From Eudromia elegans (taxonomy: Eukaryota > Chordata > Aves > Tinamiformes > Tinamidae), in the NCBI GenBank assembly GCA_003342815.1, contig PTEX01000138.1, forward strand, positions 1,789,456 through 1,853,455: a DNA stretch of 64,000 nucleotides, read 5' to 3'. Position numbers and translations under genes: made by a program. Each line of letters starts with the position of its first letter. The first letter of the stretch is position 1. Positions 62,865 through 64,000 of this stretch are shown here, in pieces. The notes beneath the pieces are model-generated. The model worked only from the letters and a program-made list of their open reading frames with translations, was not told the DNA's origin and did not search any database.

Positions 62865-63060
62865 GCCCTGCAGCCACTGAGACCCCTCCGGGGACCCCCA
62901 ACTCCCAGCACCCTCCGAATCCTGGGAGCCCTGAGCCCCCCAACCCTCCAACTCCTGAGACTCCCTCATCCCCTGAACATGCAGCAACAGGACCCCCAAA
63001 TCTTGGGAACCCCCCGACTTCTGGGACCCTCAAGTTCTTGCAACAGCCCAACCCAGGAAT
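62865..63060. repeat. C-rich degenerate tandem repeat
   Basis: Imperfect units of about 15-22 bp around CTCCxGAGACCCCC and AACTCCTGAGACTCC, with many C3-C6 runs. The minus strand therefore has many G3-G6 runs and could form G-quadruplexes. It adjoins the CpG islet at 62.5-62.85 kb. Confidence 0.7.
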
Positions 63061-64000
63061 GCCTGACCGCCAGGAACACATCATCTCCCACGGGCTGCGG
63101 CCAGCAGCGTGCTCAGCCACTGGCACCAATTTCCCCTAAACTCAGCAAAACAGAGGCTGCCATCAGCCACCCAGACCTCCCTGTTTTACTCTTAATTATG
63201 CAGTTGCTCAGGCACCAGCCCGTCCCGTGCTCCTCTGCAGGACAAGGCGCTCGCCGCTCCAGGCTCTGCTCTGCTTTTGGTCTGATCTCTGTGCCAGGTG
63301 CCGGCTCGGAGGGATGGGATAACCACCCCAAGCAGCTGTGCAGCAATACCCCAAACTGCATTGCAAGCCCAACATCACCTGCTTCACAAAGGGAAACATT
63401 CTCAACAGCATCATTATCATAAAACTAACACTGGAGGCTTAATTGAGAGCTGCATTTATTGAATTCAGCAATTCATATTCTTGATTTGTCTTGACTGAGA
63501 AAATAATAAAATCAGCTCCCATTCATGATTCTCCCTAGTGTGTAAGGAGAAGCTGTGGTAGCACACATTAAAAACACTCAGACCCCTGCTCACACTCTCA
63601 AACCATTTCCATGGCATGAGCAGTCAGAGGAATAGATTCTGTGTTTTCAAATAATAATTTTTACAGAAATGTGAAGTTATACTTATTGCCAGGACACTGG
63701 GGCCCATTAAGAACCACCATTTCAGGAAAATATTCAAGATGGAGTGCATTAAAAATGGATAAACAGACATGCACGATGAGTGACAAAAGACAAAGAAAGA
63801 TGAAGACAGAAGCAGGGTGGGGGAAGTCACGTTGTCAGTTATACCCGGAGACTGACTCAGTGCAGTTCAAAGAGGGGGTTATTTAATGCTGAGCTTGCTT
63901 CATTACTGGAGATGGATGTGCACGTTTTTCATTTACTTAGGCCACTAAAAAATGTCAAGAATGCAAAACCAGCTTAGCTAGGTTGCAGCCTGTGGAGGAG
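63061..64000. other. Right-edge intergenic sequence, nothing recognised
   Basis: GC-moderate to about 63,340, then AT-rich. No PFN2 exon, the expected upstream neighbour by mammalian gene order, is visible before the window ends. Confidence 0.5.

Noticed and set aside
62437..63129. 230-codon minus-strand frame at the right edge
   Set aside because: It spans a CpG islet and a C-rich repeat. The Gly/Arg/Ala-rich, repeat-like translation has no recognisable domain.

Overview
The window looks like nuclear genomic DNA from a bird (or another sauropsid). Two things point there: several CR1 LINE fragments, one ending in the diagnostic 8-bp tail repeat, and one unmistakable vertebrate gene, TSC22D2, whose large first coding exon lies on the minus strand at 10,945-12,875. 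Interspersed repeats are sparse and the DNA is mostly AT-rich, which suits a bird. I cannot name the species.

Layout. Positions 1-10,944 are the start of TSC22D2 intron 1; the small 3' exons that encode the TSC box and leucine zipper lie beyond position 1. The exon encodes about 643 residues of disordered Gln/Pro/Ser/Ala-rich protein, with conserved CFQI and RFRV motifs near its N-terminus. Upstream is a strong TATA-less CpG-island promoter (about 12,876-13,620) with CCAAT, GC-box, E-box and NRF1-like elements. From about 13.6 kb to 64 kb I see no recognised protein-coding gene. In mammals the upstream neighbour of TSC22D2 is PFN2, and none of it is recognisable here.

The intergenic 50 kb holds four recognisable CR1 3'-end fragments (27.4, 28.2-29.0, 31.8-32.1 and 57.3 kb) and one older LINE relic (44.2 kb). 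It also has a 407-bp minisatellite with a 37-bp higher-order unit (52,834-53,240), a poly-T-flanked assembly gap (18,266-18,284), and scattered CpG-rich islets (33.5, 41.1, 42.9, 50.5, 58.7 and 62.7 kb). A few segments look like unannotated exons: an open 184-nt minus-strand segment at 15.0 kb, a 173-nt plus-strand segment at 21.0 kb, and a CpG islet ending in a splice donor at 58.9 kb. These are hypotheses from splice-site appearance only.

I did not find a novel multi-gene system. The points most worth checking are the 15.0-kb exon-like segment, the possible divergent transcription from the TSC22D2 promoter, the intron-retention C-terminus of TSC22D2, and the minisatellite that stays open in several frames on both strands.
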